The notes under the pieces are model-generated. The model searched no databases, had not been told where the DNA came from, and was given only the letters and a program-made list of their open reading frames with translations. Positions 43,907 through 52,879 of a stretch of 64,000 nucleotides of DNA are shown here, in pieces (the stretch's first letter is position 1; every line of letters starts with the position of its first letter). The stretch is taken from NCBI GenBank assembly GCA_963846475.1, contig CAWJVZ010000004.1, positions 3,534,001 to 3,598,000 of the forward strand. The letters are read 5' to 3'. Made by a program: the position numbers and the translations under genes. This DNA comes from DASWJZ01 sp963846475. GTDB lineage: Bacteria > Pseudomonadota > Alphaproteobacteria > Rhizobiales > Afifellaceae.

Positions 43907-44332
43907 ATGCGCCAGAAAGCGTTATGCGTTCTTTTCGCGCTCGTCGGCTTCGAGCCGCTGCACGCTCAAACCATCACGAAGGAGCAACTAGAAAAATTCC
44001 AAGCGTACAAAGTGCCCGAATTCTGTCGGGTCATCGAATTTGAGAAAGCGGAAATCGTAGGAGGAGTCATAAGCGACACCTGGTTTGCCGTGGTCTCAGG
44101 GAACAAGCCGTGGGAGGGGATGCGAGTGGACTTGGTGCCGCTGGTCTACATTGGGGACAAGCCTGACTACTGGGGCATTGAGGTGGTCGGCTGCCTCAGT
44201 GGCATCAACCTACCGAAAGTCACCGCCTACACTGTGGAGCTTCTGCTTACCGACGATGTTATCGGGAACAAGGGACTACAAATTATCGGCGCGAATGACA
44301 AGTCCGAAGAACTCGACGTGCCGGGTCGGTAA
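43907..44332 (+). CDS. Secreted protein of unknown function
   Basis: 141 residues. The signal peptide (MRQKALCVLFALVGFEPLHA) is followed by a polar helix (TKEQLEKFQAYKVPEFC) and beta-strand-rich sequence with two cysteines. GGGAGG lies before the ATG. GC content is lower than the neighbours, so it may be acquired. A strong terminator lies downstream. Confidence 0.65.
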   Translation: MRQKALCVLFALVGFEPLHAQTITKEQLEKFQAYKVPEFCRVIEFEKAEIVGGVISDTWFAVVSGNKPWEGMRVDLVPLVYIGDKPDYWGIEVVGCLSGINLPKVTAYTVELLLTDDVIGNKGLQIIGANDKSEELDVPGR

Positions 44333-44403
44333 CGGCAGCGTTGAATGCGTGCAAATCGATAAAGCCCGGCAAATTGGGCTGACGTGAAATGTCCAGCCAA
44401 GTG

Positions 44404-44436
44404 ACGTCCCGGCGCGCCCGGGACGTTACGTTTTTG
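44404..44436 (+). terminator. Rho-independent terminator
   Basis: ACGTCCCGG (44404-44412), loop CGCGC, CCGGGACGT (44418-44426), then TACGTTTTTG. It lies 71 bp after the secreted-protein gene. The remaining sequence to 44714 shows no gene; it should hold the promoter of the EF-G-like gene. Confidence 0.85.
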
Positions 44437-44714
44437 TCGCTCAGCCGGATAGCGGATAAAACCCTGCAAGACCATCCGCCTCACGACTAAATCGAGCACT
44501 TGTGAGGCCTTGAACCCCGACAAACAGCGGTCCGGCGGTCGCGGGCTTGCCAAATCCGTTCCCGCCTGAGAGCATCGCCGTCCGGCTCCGCTGCGGGGCA
44601 CGTTCGGACCTTTCAGGTGCGGCTCCGGGCCCCGCCTGAAGGCTTGGCTGGCATGTCGCTCCCGCGGGGCCGCAATGGGATCGCGCTCGACGATCGCTTC
44701 GGCAGGGAGAAGAC

Positions 44715-46766
44715 ATGACCGACAATGGACGCAAGACGGGCCCCCGGTGCATCGCCATCGTCGGGCCCTTCGCCAGCGGCAAGACCAGCCTTCTCGAAGA
44801 GATCCTTGCCCGCACCGGGACGATCGAGAAGCCCGGCGCGGTGGCGAACGGCACGACGATCGGCGATTGGTCGGCGGAGGCCCGCGCGCATGCGATGAGC
44901 GTTGAGCTGAACGTCGCCGAAACCAGCTTCATGGGCGACAGCTACACGTTCCTGGACTGCCCGGGATCGGTGGAGTTCAACTACGAAAGCGAGCCGGTCT
45001 CGTCGGCCATCGACGCGGCGATCGTGGTGGCGGAGCCCGACGAGAAGAAGATCCCCGCCCTGCAGGTGGTGCTCCGTTCGCTGCAGGAGCGAAAAATCCC
45101 GCATTTCCTGTTTCTTAACAAGATCGACAAGGCGTCGATGGGCGTGCGCGAAGCGCTGAACCTGCTGCAGCCCGCTTCCGACGTGCCGCTGGTGCTCCGC
45201 CAGATCCCTATCATGAAGGGCGAATCGCCGGTCGGCTTCATCGACCTCGCCCTCGATCGCGCCTTCGTCTACCGCCAGCACGCCGAGAGCGAGGTGGTGC
45301 CGCTCGACGACAGCGAGCGGTCGCGCCGCGACGAGGCGCGCTTCTCGATGCTGGAGCGGCTCGCCGACCATGACGACGCGTTGATGGAGCAGTTGCTGGA
45401 AGACGTGCAGCCGCCGCGCGACACGGTGTTCGCCGACCTCGCGGCGGAGCTCCGCGCCGGCCTCATCGTGCCGGTCTTCATCGGCTCGGCTCTCAACGGC
45501 AACGGCATCATGCGGCTCCTCAAGGCGCTCCGCCACGAGGCGCCGAACATCGAGGATACGCGGCAGCGGCTTGGCCTTGCCGACAGCGGCCAGACGCTCC
45601 TGCAGGTGATCAAGACGATCCACACCAGCCATGCCGGAAAGCTGTCGCTCGCCCGCGTGCTCGGCGGGCGCGTCGACGACGCGATGGAGCTGCAGACGCC
45701 GCGCGGCGAGACCGCAAAGGTGTCGGGCATCTACCGCATGGTCGGCCAGAAATCGGCGAAGCGCGGCGCCGCGACGGCGGGCGAGACGGTGGCGCTCGGC
45801 AAGCTCGATCCGGTGCGCACCGGCGACACGCTCGGCGCCAAGGGCGCCAAGATCGCGCCGGTCGCCAGTCCCGAGGCCCCGCAGGCCGTGCTGCGGCTGG
45901 TGGTGACCCCTACCGAGCGGAAGGACGAAGTAAAGCTCTCCTCGGCGCTGAACCGCATGGTGGAGGAGGACCCGTCGCTGACGGTGACGCATCGGCAGGA
46001 AACTGGCGAGACGGTGCTCGGCGGCCAGGGCGAGATGCATCTTCGCGTCGCGGTGGAGCGGCTCACCGGCAAATACGGGCTGAAGCTGGAGACCAAGCGG
46101 GCGCTGGTGCCCTACCGCGAGACGATCCGCGGCTCGGTGACCAAGCGCGGCCGCCACAAGAAGCAAAGCGGCGGGCACGGCCAGTTCGGCAACGTGGTCA
46201 TCGAGGTCCGGCCGATGCCGCGCGGCGAGGGCTTTGCCTTCACCGACAAGATCACCGGCGGCGTCGTGCCGCGGAACTACATACCGGCCGTGGAGACCGG
46301 CGTGCGCGAGGCGCTCGCCCACGGTCCGCTCGGCGGCTTTCCGCTGGTCGACATCGGCGTCACCCTGATCGACGGCTCCTACCACACCGTCGATTCCTCC
46401 GAGCAGGCGTTCAAGATGGCGGGCATTCTGGCGATGCGCGAGGCGCTGCCGGAAGCCAGGCCGGTGCTTCTGGAGCCTATCCAGAAGGTGAGGGTGGCCG
46501 TGCCGAGCGAATATACCGCGAAGGTGAACGCCATCGTCTCCGGACGGCGCGGCCAGCTCATGGGTTTTGATGCCCGGCCCGGCTGGCATGGCTGGGACGT
46601 CGTCGAGGCGGTGATCCCGGAAGCGGAGATCGCCGACCTGATCATCGAGCTCCGCTCCGCCACCGCCGGCGTCGGAACGTTCACGGCCGAATTCGATCAC
46701 ATGGCGGAGGTGACGGGGCGGCTCGCCGACGACGTGCTGGCGCAGGCGGGCAAGCAGGCGGCTTGA
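44715..46766 (+). CDS. Elongation factor G-like GTPase
   Basis: 683 residues with EF-G domain order. G1 is GPFASGKTS at 17-25, G3 is FLDCPGSVEF and G4 is FLNKIDKAS. Domain II contains SLARVLGGRVDD. Domain IV has GGHGQFGNVVIEV, and domain V ends EFDHMAEVTGR. Compared with canonical FusA, G1 is GxxxSGKT without the AHID and the switch region is changed (DCPGS for DTPGH). This places it in the EF-G2/FusA2-like paralogue group, whose role in translation is less clear. It stands alone rather than in the str operon, supporting a paralogue. Confidence 0.88.
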   Translation: MTDNGRKTGPRCIAIVGPFASGKTSLLEEILARTGTIEKPGAVANGTTIGDWSAEARAHAMSVELNVAETSFMGDSYTFLDCPGSVEFNYESEPVSSAIDAAIVVAEPDEKKIPALQVVLRSLQERKIPHFLFLNKIDKASMGVREALNLLQPASDVPLVLRQIPIMKGESPVGFIDLALDRAFVYRQHAESEVVPLDDSERSRRDEARFSMLERLADHDDALMEQLLEDVQPPRDTVFADLAAELRAGLIVPVFIGSALNGNGIMRLLKALRHEAPNIEDTRQRLGLADSGQTLLQVIKTIHTSHAGKLSLARVLGGRVDDAMELQTPRGETAKVSGIYRMVGQKSAKRGAATAGETVALGKLDPVRTGDTLGAKGAKIAPVASPEAPQAVLRLVVTPTERKDEVKLSSALNRMVEEDPSLTVTHRQETGETVLGGQGEMHLRVAVERLTGKYGLKLETKRALVPYRETIRGSVTKRGRHKKQSGGHGQFGNVVIEVRPMPRGEGFAFTDKITGGVVPRNYIPAVETGVREALAHGPLGGFPLVDIGVTLIDGSYHTVDSSEQAFKMAGILAMREALPEARPVLLEPIQKVRVAVPSEYTAKVNAIVSGRRGQLMGFDARPGWHGWDVVEAVIPEAEIADLIIELRSATAGVGTFTAEFDHMAEVTGRLADDVLAQAGKQAA

Positions 46767-46837
46767 GAGCAGAGCCGGGGCCCTGCGTCCCGGGTTGAGA
46801 GGGGTGAGGTGAAGTACGAGAGGGGATCGGTGCGCGG

Positions 46838-47410
46838 TTAGCGCTTCCGGTATTTGCCGACCCCGTAGGCTTTTGCGCTGCGATCCGGCACGTGCTTGCC
46901 TGACGCTTTTGCCACGAAGGTCCGCCATGGCGGAGTCGGTTGGATCACGACCGGAGGGCGGCTCGCAGCGTGCGGCCGGTAAACGTTTGCCTGAGCATTT
47001 GGACTTGGCGCGTCCGGTTGCTTCGGCGCAGCTGCCCCGCCGGGCCGCCGCGCGCTCGTTTTCACCCAAAGCACCTCGATTGCGTTGCCGCCAGTGCGCC
47101 TCAGAACGTAATCATGACCCTGAAGCAGGCGCGCCAGGACCTGGGGCAGCGGACCTTCGAAGGTTCCGCTCACTGGCCGGGCAAGGTCATCGAGCTTCCG
47201 ATAGCTCAGATCGACCGTAGTGCTGAGGGCATCGAGAACCTCGGCAAGCGTCGAATTGTCGGCCGTGACCTGGAGGCCGTCAATTCCGCCGATGATCACC
47301 ACATCCGCGGAAGCTGCGTGCAGATTGCCGGAAACGAGCAGCATCGCGGCAAGGTAAGCTGTGCGGCAGGGTGCTCGCCGGGCAAGGGAATGCAGGACGC
47401 GTGTTTGCAC
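46838..47410 (-). CDS. Secreted STN-domain protein
   Basis: About 190 residues from GTG 47410 (GGGGCGG upstream); TTG 47461 and ATG 47344 are other possible starts. A signal peptide ends after NLHA. An STN (secretin/TonB short N-terminal) domain follows: LQVTADNSTLAEVLDALSTT, TFEGPLPQVLARLLQGHDYV, IEVLWV. The C-terminal third is proline/alanine-rich and basic. STN domains usually precede a secretin or TonB receptor; here it stands alone, so the protein may act as a partner or be a remnant. Function unknown. Confidence 0.65.
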   Translation of the reverse strand: MQTRVLHSLARRAPCRTAYLAAMLLVSGNLHAASADVVIIGGIDGLQVTADNSTLAEVLDALSTTVDLSYRKLDDLARPVSGTFEGPLPQVLARLLQGHDYVLRRTGGNAIEVLWVKTSARRPGGAAAPKQPDAPSPNAQANVYRPHAASRPPVVIQPTPPWRTFVAKASGKHVPDRSAKAYGVGKYRKR

Positions 47411-47680
47411 AATCCGCCCCACGCTGGGTGTACGCGTAGTCAGACGTACAGCTTGTACCAAGAAATAGCCACTCCATAATCACACCTGCAGTGCTCCGCC
47501 AACTCGGCCGCGCTGCGTCCGAGCTTGCCGCGACCAGCCCTCTTCGCCTTGAAGAACCGTGATATCTTTGCCGCCCCATACGAATTGCCGCAGGGGTGGT
47601 CGGCGTTCCACGTGGTCTCTTGATGTGGCTGGCGGAGTATGCGATTTGATAGGGTGAGGCCGTACATAAGGGAGGGTGGC

Positions 47681-48388
47681 ATGAAAAGATTATCTGGGTT
47701 GAGTGCGCTTTTGATCCTTGGCGCGTCGCTGCCGGCGCTTGCCGCGGTGGGAACCGGCTACACGCTGTTCGGCACGGCGGCCTATGTGTCGCCGGGGCAC
47801 AATTCCAACCGGGCGGTGAAAATCGAAGCCGATGTGCCGAGCGAATTCGGCGGAATCGACTTCGGCGTGGACGATGATATCACGGTCGCTGACCTCAACT
47901 CGCTGGGCACCGACTACTTCTTCCCGGCGGGGTCGACCTGCGGCGGCGGGTCACCGCGGTTCCAGATCAATGTCGACCACGACGACGACCCGAGCACGCC
48001 TTCCAAGAACATCTTCGTCTACATCGAGCCGTATCCGGTGAACACCGGATGTCCGTCGGAAACCTGGACCAACACTGGTAATTTGATCGAGCCGACGGAC
48101 TTCGTCGATGCGTCGCAGATCATTCCCGGTGGGCAGATCATGACATGGGCTGCAGTCGAGGCGGCGCTGGGTGAGCTTACCGTCACGGGAATCCAGCTGG
48201 TCAGCGACACGTTCGGTGCGCCGCGGACGGTCATCGTCGACAACACCGACGTCGACGGAGAGATTTTCACCTACGAGTTCGACAGCAAGGAAGACTGCAA
48301 GAAGGGCGGTTGGCAGGACTTCACCTTCGCACCTGGTCCGTTCAAGAACCAGGGCCAGTGCGTCAGCCATTTCGCCAAGCAGAAATAA
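47681..48388 (+). CDS. Secreted protein with cysteine-rich C terminus
   Basis: 235 residues from ATG 47681 (AAGGGAGG upstream). The signal peptide is MKRLSGLSALLILGASLPAL. The mature part is beta-rich and contains many aspartates (DFGVDDDITVADLNSLGTDY), suited to calcium. It ends SKEDCKKGGWQDF...FKNQGQCVSHF, a motif I have seen at the end of unrelated secreted proteins of unknown function. A terminator lies 46 bp downstream. Location likely extracellular or periplasmic. Confidence 0.7.
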   Translation: MKRLSGLSALLILGASLPALAAVGTGYTLFGTAAYVSPGHNSNRAVKIEADVPSEFGGIDFGVDDDITVADLNSLGTDYFFPAGSTCGGGSPRFQINVDHDDDPSTPSKNIFVYIEPYPVNTGCPSETWTNTGNLIEPTDFVDASQIIPGGQIMTWAAVEAALGELTVTGIQLVSDTFGAPRTVIVDNTDVDGEIFTYEFDSKEDCKKGGWQDFTFAPGPFKNQGQCVSHFAKQK

Positions 48389-48433
48389 CGACTGTTCCTG
48401 ACTGCTGATCGCTTCAGCAGAGCTGCCGAGAAT

Positions 48434-48471
48434 GCCGGCGACCGTGAAATCGCGGTCGCCGGCTTGTTTTT
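48434..48471 (+). terminator. Rho-independent terminator
   Basis: GCCGGCGACCG (48434-48444), eight-base loop, CGGTCGCCGGC (48453-48463), then TTGTTTTT. It ends the secreted-protein transcript. Confidence 0.88.
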
Positions 48472-48632
48472 AGAAAGCTGGTCTGCAGCTGCGGCCGTGC
48501 TCGTCGCCGCGCATCCCGCCGCTGTAATCGCCACGCCGCGCGGCTGACGGCAAGTTGATGCGTCCGGAGCATCGATGTGAAAACCCCTAGGCATGGTCCT
48601 GCCGTATAAGATCGAGGCAGGAGGGCCGTGCC

Positions 48633-49472
48633 ATGTCCCGCTCCGCTCCATCCCAGGCGCGAACATATTTCTACCGCCACTCCATCGTGGTGCGGGTGAC
48701 GCACTGGGTCAACGTGCTCTGCATGGCGGTGCTGCTGTTCAGCGGTCTGCAGATCTTCAACGCGCATCCGGCGCTCTATTGGGGCGAGATCTCCACCTTC
48801 GACGACCCGCTGCTCGCCATGCGCGCCGAGCGCCGGAGCAACGGCACGCCGATCGGCGTCACCGAGATTTTCGACAAAGAGTTCGAGACGACCGGCTATC
48901 TCGGCTTCTCCCGGACGGGCCCGGGGCGGTGGGCGCAGCGCGGCTTCCCGACCTGGCTCACGCTGCCGAGCTACCAGGACCTCGCCACCGGCCGCCGCTG
49001 GCATTTCTTCTTCGCCTGGGTGTTCGTCATCAACGGCCTCGTCTATGTTGGCTACTCGCTGGCGAGCGGCCATTGGCGGCAGCTCGTGCCGACGGGCCCG
49101 CAGCTTCGCCATATCGGCGGCTCGATCCGCGAGCATCTCCTCCTCCGCTTTCCGAAGGGGGAGGAGGCTAAGAGCTACAACGTCCTGCAGAAGCTCGCCT
49201 ATTTCGGGGTGGTCGCGGTGCTCGTGCCGGTGCTCATCCTCGCCGGGCTCACCATGTCGCCGGCGATGGATGCCGCCTTCCCATGGCTTCTCGATCTTTT
49301 CGGCGGCCGGCAATCGGCGCGCACCGTTCATTTCATCGCCGCGGCACTCATCCTCATCTTCGTCTTCGTGCATGTCGCGATGGTGCTGCTCTCCGGCGTC
49401 TGGAACAACATGCGCTCGATGATCACAGGCAGATACCGGGTGGCCGTGGAGGGCTCGCATGCGGCGGAATGA
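48633..49472 (+). CDS. Cytochrome b561-type membrane protein
   Basis: 279 residues. Membrane helices start at VTHWVNVLCMAVLLFSGLQI, WHFFFAWVFVINGLVYVGYS, VVAVLVPVLILAGLTM and FIAAALILIFVFVHVAMVL. Histidines at THW, RRWHFFF, RTVHFI and FVHVAM are suited to two b hemes. The gene overlaps the next one (molybdopterin oxidoreductase) by 14 bases. The pair forms a membrane oxidoreductase: the cytochrome passes electrons between the catalytic subunit and the quinone pool. GGAGGG precedes the ATG. Confidence 0.88.
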   Translation: MSRSAPSQARTYFYRHSIVVRVTHWVNVLCMAVLLFSGLQIFNAHPALYWGEISTFDDPLLAMRAERRSNGTPIGVTEIFDKEFETTGYLGFSRTGPGRWAQRGFPTWLTLPSYQDLATGRRWHFFFAWVFVINGLVYVGYSLASGHWRQLVPTGPQLRHIGGSIREHLLLRFPKGEEAKSYNVLQKLAYFGVVAVLVPVLILAGLTMSPAMDAAFPWLLDLFGGRQSARTVHFIAAALILIFVFVHVAMVLLSGVWNNMRSMITGRYRVAVEGSHAAE

Positions 49473-50241
49473 GAGAACCAGCCGGCGGAATTTTTTGCGC
49501 GGCGCCGGTGTCGCGGCAGGATCGCTGCTGCTCGGCGGCTGCGACCGGCTTTCGCGGGCGCCGTGGTTCCGGCGGATCCTGGCGAGCGGCGAGGATCTGA
49601 CTCTCGCGGTGCAGCGCGCGCTGCTGTCGCCTGACGACCTGGCGCGCGAATACACCGAAGCCGACCTCTCGCCGAAATTCCGCGCCAATGGCAGCACGGC
49701 GCCGGACGACCCCGCCTACCAGGCCATGGCAGCGAAAGATTTCGCCGACTGGCGGCTGAAGGTCGGCGGCCTCGTCGAGCGGCCGCAGGAATTCTCGCTC
49801 GCCGAGCTGCGCGAAAAGCCCGCGCGCACCCAGATCACCCGGCACGATTGCGTCGAGGGCTGGAGCTGCATCGGCAAATGGACGGGCGTGCCGCTCGCCG
49901 CGCTTCTCAATGAGACCGGCCTGAAGCCGGAGGCGCGCTACATCGTCTTCTCCTGCGCCGACGATCTGGAGCGCACCCTCGACGGCTCCGGCAAATATTA
50001 CGAGAGCATCGGCCTGGAGGACGCCTTCCACCCGCAGACGATCCTCGCCTACGAGATGAACGGCAAGACCTTGCCGATCCCGCACGGCGCGCCGCTTCGG
50101 CTCCGGGTCGAGCGTCAGCTCGGCTACAAGATGGCCAAATACGTCATGCGCATCGACGCGGTGGAGAGCTTTGCCGCCTATGGGGGCGGGCAGGGCGGTT
50201 TTTGGGAGGACCGCGGCTACGAATGGTACGCGGGGATCTGA
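49459..50241 (+). CDS. Molybdopterin-dependent oxidoreductase, sulfite oxidase/MsrP fold
   Basis: 260 residues with a Tat signal (TSRRNFLRGAGVAAGSLLLG), followed by GGC, which could also be a lipobox. The molybdenum ligand cysteine lies in TRHDCVEGWSCIGKWTG, the hallmark of the SUOX fold. Tight binding motifs such as LRVERQLGYKMAKYVMRI follow. The substrate is unknown; sulfite or an oxidised protein methionine are possible by family. It pairs with the cytochrome b561 gene upstream, which would be its electron partner. Cofactor supply could come from moaDE at 1.2-2.0 kb. Confidence 0.88.
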   Translation: MRRNERTSRRNFLRGAGVAAGSLLLGGCDRLSRAPWFRRILASGEDLTLAVQRALLSPDDLAREYTEADLSPKFRANGSTAPDDPAYQAMAAKDFADWRLKVGGLVERPQEFSLAELREKPARTQITRHDCVEGWSCIGKWTGVPLAALLNETGLKPEARYIVFSCADDLERTLDGSGKYYESIGLEDAFHPQTILAYEMNGKTLPIPHGAPLRLRVERQLGYKMAKYVMRIDAVESFAAYGGGQGGFWEDRGYEWYAGI

Positions 50242-50252
50242 CGAGGTAGCGG

Positions 50253-50642
50253 TCAGAACCTGATGATGGTGTCACTGTAGGCGGCCACCTTTGCGTCGCG
50301 CGTGAGCAGGCGCAGCGGCTCCGCCAGGGCTTGCGCCACGAGAAGTCGGTCGAACGGATCGGCGTGAATATGCGGCAGCGATTCGACACCAACGGCGTGT
50401 TGAACCGTGACGTCGAGCAGGCGGTAACCGGATCCTCGGAAGTAGCCGACGGCCTGTTCCGCGGAAAGCGGCGGCGCGCTTCTTTTGCCCAGGGCTCGCT
50501 TGATTGCGATCTCCCAGACAGTGACCACAGAGACGAAGATTTCGTTGCCCGTATCCCGGAGGAGATCTTTGACAGCGGTAGGTAAGCGAGGCGAATAGGC
50601 AACCGCCCAGATGGCGACGTGCGTATCGAGAAGCAGCTTCAC
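50253..50642 (-). CDS. PIN-domain toxin, VapC type
   Basis: 129 residues. MKLLLDTHVAIWA carries the first PIN acidic residue, VSVVTVWEIAIKRALGK the second, and HADPFDRLLVAQALAE the third with LTRDAKVAAY after. This is the PIN subfamily usually paired with Phd/YefM-type antitoxins. It should cleave RNA. The start overlaps the antitoxin stop by four bases. Confidence 0.9.
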   Translation of the reverse strand: MKLLLDTHVAIWAVAYSPRLPTAVKDLLRDTGNEIFVSVVTVWEIAIKRALGKRSAPPLSAEQAVGYFRGSGYRLLDVTVQHAVGVESLPHIHADPFDRLLVAQALAEPLRLLTRDAKVAAYSDTIIRF

Positions 50643-50893
50643 TCTTCGTCACCGTAGAACATCGCCGCGATCTCCTCGTCATCCGCGTTGAAGTGCTCCA
50701 GCGACATCGGCGGATACAGTCCATCGGCGATCCCGAGGCGCTTGCTTGTGTCGATTGGCTTTTGGATTGGAACCAGCCGGGCTGCCGGCTTGCCGTTCCG
50801 GGCAATGATGATCTCCGACTCCGCTCCGCTTTCGACGGCTTCGACGAGCCGCGAAAGACGGGTCTTTGCGTCGAGCATGTTGACGGTGAGCAT
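50639..50893 (-). CDS. Phd/YefM-family antitoxin
   Basis: 84 residues. The DNA-binding N terminus is MLTVNMLDAKTRLSRLVEAV, followed by GAESEIIIARNGKPAARLVP, and the acidic C-terminal tail NADDEEIAAMFYGDEE is the toxin-binding part. GGAG lies upstream. With the PIN toxin it forms a type II toxin-antitoxin module. The pair probably represses its own promoter. Confidence 0.9.
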   Translation of the reverse strand: MLTVNMLDAKTRLSRLVEAVESGAESEIIIARNGKPAARLVPIQKPIDTSKRLGIADGLYPPMSLEHFNADDEEIAAMFYGDEE

Positions 50894-50962
50894 CTCACAG
50901 CTCCTGACCAGGCTTAGCTAAGATAATCCGAGCAGCGCTGCTGGGCAAGCCCGCGACCAAGG

Positions 50963-51853
50963 TCAGTAGCTCCACCGCCTCGCATTGGCGATCAGGAAAT
51001 CGCGGAACACCGTCACGCGGGCGGAGTCGCGGAGCTCCTCCGGATAGACGAAAAAGCAGTCGAAGCTCGGCACCTCATAATCGCCGAGCACCGTGACGAG
51101 GTCGGCATCCGGGCCGACGATGTAGTCCGGCAGCATGGCAATGCCGACACCCTTATCCACGGCGCGGCGGATCGCCACCACGTTGTTCACCGACAGAGCG
51201 GCGGAGCGCGGCTGACCCGGCTCGCGGCCGGCCGTGCAGAGCCAGTTCATGTCCTTCAAATAGCTCGGCGCGTTCTCGCCGAAGACGACGATGCGATGGT
51301 TGTCGATGTCGTCCACGCTTTGCGGCTGGCCGAAGCGCTTCAGATAGGCGGGCGACGCATAGACGTGGAAATGCACGGTGAAGAGTTTCCGCTGCACCAA
51401 GTCGGGCTGCGTCGGCGCGCGGAGCCGTATCGCCACGTCGGCCTGCCGCATGGCGACGTCGAGCTCGCTGTCGTCGAGGATGAGCTCCAGGTGGATGCCG
51501 GGATAGAGGTCGATGAACTCGTTGATCCGCGAAGTCAGCCAGGTCGAGCCGAGCCCGACGGTGGTGGTGACGCGCAGCACGCCGGTCGGCTGGCCGCGCA
51601 AATCGACGAGCTGCCCGCGCACCTCCTCCAGCTTCACCGCGATGTCCCGCGCCGCATGCATCAGCAGCTCGCCCTCCTCGGTGAGGATGAGGCCGCGCGC
51701 GTGGCGGTGGAAGAGCGGCGTGCCGAGCTCCTGCTCCAGCGCGCTCACCTGCCGGCTCACCGCCGACTGGCTCATCGTGAGGGTCTCGCCGGCGCGGGTG
51801 AACGAGCCCGCCTGCGCGGCGGCATGAAAGATCCTCAGCTTGTCCCAGTCCAT
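50963..51853 (-). CDS. LysR-type transcriptional regulator
   Basis: 296 residues. The N-terminal helix-turn-helix is MDWDKLRIFHAAAQAGSFTR and TLTMSQSAVSRQVSALEQEL, followed by LFHRHARGLILTEEGELL. The effector domain starts at VLRVTTTVGLGSTWL. It lies 48 bp downstream of trxB on the same strand, an order I have seen in Rhizobiales. The effector is unknown. Confidence 0.9.
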   Translation of the reverse strand: MDWDKLRIFHAAAQAGSFTRAGETLTMSQSAVSRQVSALEQELGTPLFHRHARGLILTEEGELLMHAARDIAVKLEEVRGQLVDLRGQPTGVLRVTTTVGLGSTWLTSRINEFIDLYPGIHLELILDDSELDVAMRQADVAIRLRAPTQPDLVQRKLFTVHFHVYASPAYLKRFGQPQSVDDIDNHRIVVFGENAPSYLKDMNWLCTAGREPGQPRSAALSVNNVVAIRRAVDKGVGIAMLPDYIVGPDADLVTVLGDYEVPSFDCFFVYPEELRDSARVTVFRDFLIANARRWSY

Positions 51854-51901
51854 CGCATGCCCCCTGGACCGGTCGATCGGTCCGGATTGCCTGTCGCGCG
51901 C

Positions 51902-52867
51902 CTATTCCGCGGCTTCGCGCGAGGCCTCCAGCCCGAAGAGGTATTTTTCCGCCTCCAGCGCCGCCATGCAGCCCTGGCCGGCCGCGGTGACGGCCTGGCG
52001 GAACACGTCGTCGGTGACGTCCCCCGCGGCATAGACGCCGGGCACGTTCGTCGCCGTGGAATCGGGCATCGTCCAGAGATAGCCGTTCGGCTTGGTCCGG
52101 AGCTGGTCCTTGAAAAGCTCCGAGGCGGGCGCGTGGCCGATGGCGATGAAGATGCCGTCCACTTCGATATCCGTTGTCGCGCCGGTGCGGACGTTCCTTA
52201 GCCGCGCGCCGGTAACCGCTGGGGGAAAGCCGCCCTTGCCGAGCACCTCGTCGAGCACATTGTCCCAGATCACCTCGACGTTCCGGCGGGCGAACAGCCG
52301 ATCCTGGAGGATGCGTTCGGCGCGGAAATCGGATCGCCGGTGGATGATCGTCACTTTTGCGGCGAGGTGCGAAAGATAGAGCGCCTCCTCCACCGCGGTA
52401 TTGCCGCCGCCGACCACCAGCACGGCCTTGCCCTTGAAGAAGAAGCCGTCGCAGGTGGCGCAGGCGGAGACGCCGAACCCTTTGAAGCGCTGCTCGGACG
52501 GCAGATCGAGCCAGCGCGCCTGCGCCCCGGTGCAGATGATGAGCACGTCGCAGGTCCATTCGTCGCCGCCGTCCAGCGCGATATGGAAAGGCCGGCGCGA
52601 CACGTCGACCGCGACCGCAATGTCGTTGACGACGCGCGTGCCGACATGCTCGGCCTGGGCGCGCATCTGCTCCATCAGCCAGGGCCCCTGGATGGTCTCG
52701 GCGAAGCCGGGATAATTCTCCACGTCGGTGGTGATGGTGAGCTGACCGCCGGGCTGTACGCCGGCGATGAGCACCGGCTCGTTCAGCGCCCGCGCGGCAT
52801 AGATCGCCGCGGTGTAGCCGGCCGGGCCGGAGCCGAGGATGAGCACCTTGGCGTGGTTGCGGGCCAT
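51902..52867 (-). CDS. trxB: Thioredoxin-disulfide reductase
   Basis: 321 residues. The FAD motif VLILGSGPAGYTAAIYAAR, the redox pair CATC at 136-139, the NADPH motif VLVVGGGNTAVEEALYL and the final FAD-binding GVYAAGDVTDDVFRQAVTAA are all present. The enzyme reduces thioredoxin with NADPH in the cytoplasm. The ATG at 52867 is preceded closely by the 2OG oxygenase gene stop (12 bp). Confidence 0.96.
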   Translation of the reverse strand: MARNHAKVLILGSGPAGYTAAIYAARALNEPVLIAGVQPGGQLTITTDVENYPGFAETIQGPWLMEQMRAQAEHVGTRVVNDIAVAVDVSRRPFHIALDGGDEWTCDVLIICTGAQARWLDLPSEQRFKGFGVSACATCDGFFFKGKAVLVVGGGNTAVEEALYLSHLAAKVTIIHRRSDFRAERILQDRLFARRNVEVIWDNVLDEVLGKGGFPPAVTGARLRNVRTGATTDIEVDGIFIAIGHAPASELFKDQLRTKPNGYLWTMPDSTATNVPGVYAAGDVTDDVFRQAVTAAGQGCMAALEAEKYLFGLEASREAAE

Positions 52868-52879
52868 GTTCCTGGCTCT

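Noticed and set aside
44613..47069. 818-codon reverse frame opposite the EF-G-like gene
   Set aside because: Very long only because of high GC third positions in the real gene; no domain is visible.
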